Source: Achromobacter spanius (GTDB lineage Bacteria; Pseudomonadota; Gammaproteobacteria; Burkholderiales; Burkholderiaceae_B). Taken from it: a DNA stretch of 64,000 nt. Location of the stretch: contig NZ_CP121261.1 in NCBI RefSeq assembly GCF_029637605.1, positions 2,728,001-2,792,000 on the forward strand. The letters run 5' to 3'. Below the pieces are notes generated by a model. It was not told the origin of the DNA, ran no database searches, and was given only the letters and a program-made list of their open reading frames with translations. Below are positions 59,967 through 64,000 of the stretch, piece after piece; the first letter of the stretch is position 1, and every line of letters begins with the position of its first letter. A program made the position numbers and the translations under genes.

Positions 59967-61073
59967 ATGAAAATCGACAACGTCAGTCTTACGCTTTTCG
60001 CCTGGGACGACATTCCGCCAACCAGCTATGCCGCGCACACCGGCAAGTTTGCCGGTTCCAGCAAGCTGGGGCTGCTGTCCATCCAGACCGACGCGGGCGT
60101 GACCGGCCACGCGTTCCTGGGATCGGCCTATTACCCCGCCGATCTGGACGGCCCAAACCTGATCAAGTATCTGAAGCCCATACTGATGGGCCAGGACCCG
60201 CTGGACCGGGAACGCCTGTTCCAGGCGATGTGGAGGCGTTCGCGGACGACCACGGTGCGCACCATCGGCGCCTGCGACGTCGCGTTGTGGGATATCGCGG
60301 GCAAGGTCGCCGGCCTGCCCATCCACCAACTGATCGGTGGCTACCGCAACAAGATCAAAGCCTACGCCAGCTCGATGATCCTGGACTCGGTCGAAGAATA
60401 CGCCGACGAAGCGCGTCACTATCAAGCGTTGAACTGGGCCGCCTACAAGATCCACCCGCCCCACCCCTGGAAAGAGGACATCCGCGTATGCGAAGGCGTG
60501 CGCAAGGCCGTGGGCGACGACTACCTGCTGATGCTGGACGCCGCCTGGGCTTATCAGTATCCCGAAGCCGTGCGGGTAGGACGTGCGATAGAGGAATTGG
60601 ATTACTACTGGTACGAGGACCCGCTGCAGGATTCGGACATCTACAACTACGTAAAGCTGAAGCAGCAACTGCACATCCCCATCATGGCAACCGAGGCCCC
60701 GGCCGCCGTCCTGGATGCTTATGTGCCGTGGATACAACAAAGCGCGACCGACTTCCTGCGCGGCGACGTGCCGTTGAAAGGCGGCATTACCAACATGCTG
60801 AAGACGGCGCATCTGGCCGAAGCGTTCCGCATGAATTACGAGATTCACCACGGAGGCAATTCGCTGAACAACGTGGCGCAATTGCACGTGGCCATGGCGC
60901 TGAAGAATACCGAGTTCTTTGAAGTGCTATTGCCCGGCGGGGCACAGAAATACGGTCTGATCGAAGACATAGAGCCGGACGCCGAGGGTTACGTCCATGC
61001 ACCGACCGGCCCTGGACTGGGGGCGAAGATCGACTTCGATTTGATCGAGCGAAAGCGCGTCGCAATGCTGTGA
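59967..61073 (+). CDS. Mandelate racemase / muconate lactonizing enzyme superfamily protein
   Basis: 368 residues. Metal ligands in LMLDAAWAYQ (Asp), YWYEDPLQD (Glu) and IMATEAPAAV (Glu); a Lys-x-His catalytic strand YKIHPPHPW and a His in YEIHHGGNSLNN. It belongs to the MR-type enolases acting on sugar acids or hydroxy acids by alpha-proton abstraction: dehydration or racemisation. It is 37 bp after the ThDP enzyme gene; a dehydrated keto acid could be the ThDP enzyme's substrate. Confidence 0.9.
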   Translation: MKIDNVSLTLFAWDDIPPTSYAAHTGKFAGSSKLGLLSIQTDAGVTGHAFLGSAYYPADLDGPNLIKYLKPILMGQDPLDRERLFQAMWRRSRTTTVRTIGACDVALWDIAGKVAGLPIHQLIGGYRNKIKAYASSMILDSVEEYADEARHYQALNWAAYKIHPPHPWKEDIRVCEGVRKAVGDDYLLMLDAAWAYQYPEAVRVGRAIEELDYYWYEDPLQDSDIYNYVKLKQQLHIPIMATEAPAAVLDAYVPWIQQSATDFLRGDVPLKGGITNMLKTAHLAEAFRMNYEIHHGGNSLNNVAQLHVAMALKNTEFFEVLLPGGAQKYGLIEDIEPDAEGYVHAPTGPGLGAKIDFDLIERKRVAML

Positions 61074-61171
61074 AGGCAGGCGGTCCACCGGTGCGCGCCA
61101 CCCGAGCGCTCCGGGTAGGCCCGATCGCGCCGTCGCCCCCATCAAGGAAGAATGGAAGAATTCGGACATAA

Positions 61172-61197
61172 TTATTGCCCTGGCGCCTCGGCTATAA
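61172..61197. promoter_or_regulatory. Imperfect palindrome upstream of LysR (module 2)
   Basis: TTATTGCC and GGCTATAA arms (one mismatch) around a 10-base centre that includes GGCGCC. About 46 bp before the LysR start; a possible autoregulatory LysR site. Confidence 0.35.
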
Positions 61198-61243
61198 CAC
61201 TCGGCCCGCCGCCCGCCTTGGCATACCCGCGCCGGATTTTTCC

Positions 61244-62140
61244 ATGAACCTTGCCCGTATCGACCTCGTCACCCTCGCTCTGTTTGTTGCCGTTGCGCGC
61301 CAGGGCAGCATCTCGGCCGGCGCGCGCCAGTCGCATCTGGCGGTGGGGGCGGCCAGCAAGCGGATTTCCGACCTGGAAGCCGCCCTGGGCACCGCGCTGC
61401 TGTACCGCAACGCCGCCGGGGTGGAACTCACCGACGCCGGCCAGGCCTGCCTGGTCCACGCGCTGCGAGTGTTGCAGGAAGTGGAGCAGATGACGGGCGC
61501 GCTGTCGGATTTCGCGCAAGGCGTGCGCGGGCAGGTGCGCATTGCCGCCAATACCTCGTCGCTGACGCAGTTTCTGCCTGAAGACCTGGCAGCCTTCATG
61601 GATGGCCACCCCGCCGTGCGGATCGACCTGGAAGAGCAGAACAGCAGCGACATCGTCACTGCCGTGCTTGAAAACCGGGCCGATATCGGCGTATTCGCTG
61701 ACCGAACTCCCGCCGACGGCTTGTCGACCTTCCCCTACCGGCTGGATGAACTGGTGGTGATCGTACCGCAGCGCCATCCCTTGGCTTCTGAGGCGCAGGT
61801 GGCGTTTGCGGACACCTTGGCCTACGACTACGTTGGCCTGCCGCCGGCCACGTCGCTGGCGACCCGCTTGTCCGACGAAAGCGGACGCCTGGGGCGAGCC
61901 ATGCGCTTGCGCATCCAGGTGCGCAGCTTTGACGCGATCTGCCGCATGGTCGCGGCGACGCGTGGCGTGGGCATTCTGCCGCGCATCGCGGCCGAGCCGC
62001 ATGCGCGGTCGATGCCGATCAAGCTCATCCCCCTGACCGACGAATGGGCCCGCCGCTGGCTGCTGCTGGGGGTGCGCGATGCCGACACCCTGACCGTGGG
62101 CGCCCGCCTGTTGCTGGCCCATCTGCGCGGCGACCACTAA
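61244..62140 (+). CDS. LysR-family regulator, module 2
   Basis: 298 residues from the ATG at 61244. Helix-turn-helix ALFVAVARQGSISAGARQSH, then VGAASKRISDLEAALGTALL. Effector domain opens VRGQVRIAANTSSLTQFLPE. It resembles the 46221 LysR along its length. It is followed in the same direction by a CoA transferase and an HMGL-like gene. Confidence 0.9.
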   Translation: MNLARIDLVTLALFVAVARQGSISAGARQSHLAVGAASKRISDLEAALGTALLYRNAAGVELTDAGQACLVHALRVLQEVEQMTGALSDFAQGVRGQVRIAANTSSLTQFLPEDLAAFMDGHPAVRIDLEEQNSSDIVTAVLENRADIGVFADRTPADGLSTFPYRLDELVVIVPQRHPLASEAQVAFADTLAYDYVGLPPATSLATRLSDESGRLGRAMRLRIQVRSFDAICRMVAATRGVGILPRIAAEPHARSMPIKLIPLTDEWARRWLLLGVRDADTLTVGARLLLAHLRGDH

Positions 62141-62273
62141 GGCGATTGCCGCTGCGGGTTTGCCCGGGGTTTCTCGTTCTGGGAACCCCCCTTTCCCCGA
62201 TTGTCCATTCCGCCTGGCGCCGCTTTGCGCGCACACTGCCGCCTATCAATTTGAGTGTCGCCAGGGAGGCGAA

Positions 62274-63467
62274 ATGGCTGGGCAGATTCTTGCTGGCATC
62301 CGCGTGCTGGAGCTGGGTCAACTGATAGCAGGGCCGTTCGCCGCCAAGACCCTGGCGGATTTTGGCGCGCAGGTCATCAAGATCGAGCCCCCCGGGCAAG
62401 GCGACCCGCTGCGCAAATGGCGTTTGCTGCATGAAGGCACGTCCGTGTGGTGGGAAGCGCAGTCGCGCAACAAGCAGTCGGTATGCGTGGACCTGCGCCA
62501 GCAGGAAGGACAGGACATCGTGCGCCTGTTGGCGCAGCAGGCCGACGTGCTGATCGAGAACTTCCGCCCCGGCACCCTGGAAAAATGGGGCTTGTCGTGG
62601 GAAGCCCTGCATGCACTGAACCCGCGCCTGATCATGCTGCGCATCTCGGGCTACGGCCAGACCGGCCCCAAGGCCCGCGAGCCGGGCTTTGCCGCCATCG
62701 GCGAGGCCATGGCCGGGCTGCGCTACTTGAACGGTGAACCGGGCCGTGCGCCGGTGCGGGCAGGCTTGTCGCTGGGCGACACCATCGCGGGCCTGCATGG
62801 CGCGCTGGGCGTGATGATGGCGCTGTACCAACGCGATGCGCGTGGTGGCGTGGGCCAAGTGATCGACGCGGCGCTCTACGAAAGCCTGTTCAACCTGAGC
62901 GAAAGCCTGTTGCCGGAATACTCCGTATTCGGCGCCGTGCGCGAACCAGCCGGGGCCGCGCTGCCGGGCATCGCGCCGTCCAACGCCTATCCGTGCCAGG
63001 ACGGCTACGTGCTCATCGCCGGCAACGGCGACGCCATCTACACCCGCCTGATGGCACGCATCGGTCGCGACGACCTGGGACAGGACCCGGCCTTGGCGCA
63101 CAACGACGGCCGCGCCCGACGCGTCGCCGAGATCGACGCCGCCATCGGCGCCTGGACGCAAACCAGGCTGATCGACGACGTGCTGGCCGCAATGCGCGAA
63201 GCCGACGTGCCGGCCGGCCGCATCTATTCGGTGGCGGATATTGCCGCCGACCCGCACTACCGCGCCCGCAACGCCATCACCACCGTGGAATCCGCCGCCG
63301 GCGTGCCAGTGGAGATGCCGGCCGTCTTCCCGTATCTGTCGACCAACCCCGGCGCGGTGCGCGAACGCGCGCCCACGCTGGGCGAGCACACCGATGCCGT
63401 GCTGGCGCAGGCGGGCTTGTCGGACGAACAACGCGACGCGCTGCGCGCCAAGGGAGTGATTGCATGA
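62274..63467 (+). CDS. CaiB/BaiF (class III) CoA transferase, module 2
   Basis: 397 residues from the ATG at 62274 with GGAGGCGAA upstream. Motifs: GIRVLELGQLIAGPFAAKTL, LADFGAQVIKIEPPG, RNKQSVCVDLRQQEG and DVLIENFRPGTLEKWG. It is a divergent relative of the 43875 transferase. The stop overlaps the HMGL-like start (ATGA), so activation and cleavage are translationally coupled. Confidence 0.92.
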   Translation: MAGQILAGIRVLELGQLIAGPFAAKTLADFGAQVIKIEPPGQGDPLRKWRLLHEGTSVWWEAQSRNKQSVCVDLRQQEGQDIVRLLAQQADVLIENFRPGTLEKWGLSWEALHALNPRLIMLRISGYGQTGPKAREPGFAAIGEAMAGLRYLNGEPGRAPVRAGLSLGDTIAGLHGALGVMMALYQRDARGGVGQVIDAALYESLFNLSESLLPEYSVFGAVREPAGAALPGIAPSNAYPCQDGYVLIAGNGDAIYTRLMARIGRDDLGQDPALAHNDGRARRVAEIDAAIGAWTQTRLIDDVLAAMREADVPAGRIYSVADIAADPHYRARNAITTVESAAGVPVEMPAVFPYLSTNPGAVRERAPTLGEHTDAVLAQAGLSDEQRDALRAKGVIA

Positions 63468-64000
63468 ACGCCGGCCCCGCAAAGATCGAGATCAACGAAG
63501 TTGGCCCCCGCGACGGCCTGCAGATAGAGAAAGCCCTGGTCGCCACCGACGACAAGGTCGCCTTCGTGGACGCCTTGTCCGACTGCGGCTTTGCACGCAT
63601 CGAAGTGACCAGTTTCACGTCGCCCAAGGCCATCCCCGCGCTGGCCGATGCGGCGGACGTCATGCGCCGCATCCGCTGCCATCCGGGCGTGATCTATACC
63701 GCGCTGGTGCCCAACATCCGCGGACTGGAACGCGCGTTGGAAGCCGGCACCGACGAAATGAACCTTGTCATGTCGTGCAGCGAGACGCACAACCGCGCCA
63801 ACCTGCGCATGACGCGCGAGCAGTCGTATGCGGAACTGTCGCAGGTGCTGGCTGCCGCCGGCCGCAGCGGCACGCCGTGCAATGTGTCGCTGTCCACCGC
63901 CTTCGGTTGCCCGTTTGACGGCGACGTGCCGGTGGATCAGGTGCTGGACCTGGCCGCACGGCTGGCGGACGCGGGCGCCACCGGCATCACCCTGTGCGAC
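63464..64000 (+). CDS. HMG-CoA lyase-like enzyme, module 2 (3' end outside window)
   Basis: 179 residues are visible from the ATG that overlaps the CoA transferase stop; the frame is open to the window edge. Motifs: NEVGPRDGLQIE with the metal-binding Asp, IEVTSFTSPKAIPAL and NLVMSCSETHNRANL. The catalytic Cys loop would lie beyond the edge. It is the counterpart of the 45133 gene. It probably cleaves the CoA ester made by the neighbouring transferase. Confidence 0.9.
   Translation, partial: MNAGPAKIEINEVGPRDGLQIEKALVATDDKVAFVDALSDCGFARIEVTSFTSPKAIPALADAADVMRRIRCHPGVIYTALVPNIRGLERALEAGTDEMNLVMSCSETHNRANLRMTREQSYAELSQVLAAAGRSGTPCNVSLSTAFGCPFDGDVPVDQVLDLAARLADAGATGITLCD

Overview
The window is a GC-rich chromosomal segment from a betaproteobacterium of the Alcaligenaceae (Achromobacter/Bordetella type). 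I infer this from codon use, dense packing of small catabolic operons, many LysR/GntR/AraC-type regulators, and two Bug-family (TctC-like) receptors with no TctA/TctB permease genes nearby. I see no rRNA or tRNA gene, insertion sequence, prophage or CRISPR array. About 68 protein genes cover nearly the whole window; the first and last are cut by its edges.

Layout. 1-9 kb: a truncated MscS-like channel, a pair of small secreted Gly/Ser/Asn-rich proteins, a small monooxygenase, a DnaQ-like exonuclease with a DUF1653 protein, a soluble PAS-PAS chemoreceptor, and a GlxA-type regulator with a GST. 9-14 kb: a spermidine/putrescine-type ABC importer (SBP-ATPase-permease-permease) with a proline-racemase-superfamily enzyme that lacks the second catalytic cysteine. 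14-30 kb: a large catabolic block. It holds a left-pointing operon (split transketolase, shikimate-dehydrogenase-like protein, GMC oxidoreductase), a GntR/FCD regulator with a glycerol-dehydrogenase-like enzyme, a left-pointing operon (SDR, hydroxyacyl dehydrogenase, BKACE), and a right-pointing branched-chain-amino-acid-type ABC importer with a quinone-oxidoreductase-like enzyme and an SDR. Three promoter regions in this block carry the same 13-bp AT palindrome (ATATATSATATAT), with one mismatch in one copy. This ties transport and catabolism into one predicted regulon, with the GntR protein as the likely regulator. The substrate is unknown, and no sugar kinase accompanies the transketolase.

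30-43 kb: a thiopurine methyltransferase, then two paralogous ECF sigma/RskA-type anti-sigma pairs about 9 kb apart. The first pair is followed by a fasciclin-domain secreted protein and the second is preceded by a DUF3455 lipoprotein; both flanking genes have the element GCATCCAAT upstream. TPR, Tat-like, YoaK, SMI1-ankyrin, aldo/keto reductase, AraC, sterol-desaturase-like and YdcH-type genes lie between and after them.

43-64 kb: a Bug receptor with a CoA transferase/HMG-CoA-lyase-like/LysR module, an ArgO/LysE exporter, an anchored nuclease, a DUF4142 protein, a LysR-RidA-PhzF-oxidoreductase-FAH operon, a DUF305 membrane protein, and a GntR-controlled operon (atypical SDR, Bug receptor, GST, ThDP enzyme, mandelate-racemase-like enolase). 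A second LysR/CoA transferase/HMG-CoA-lyase-like module runs off the right edge. All functional statements rest on motif recognition and context; no database search was possible.
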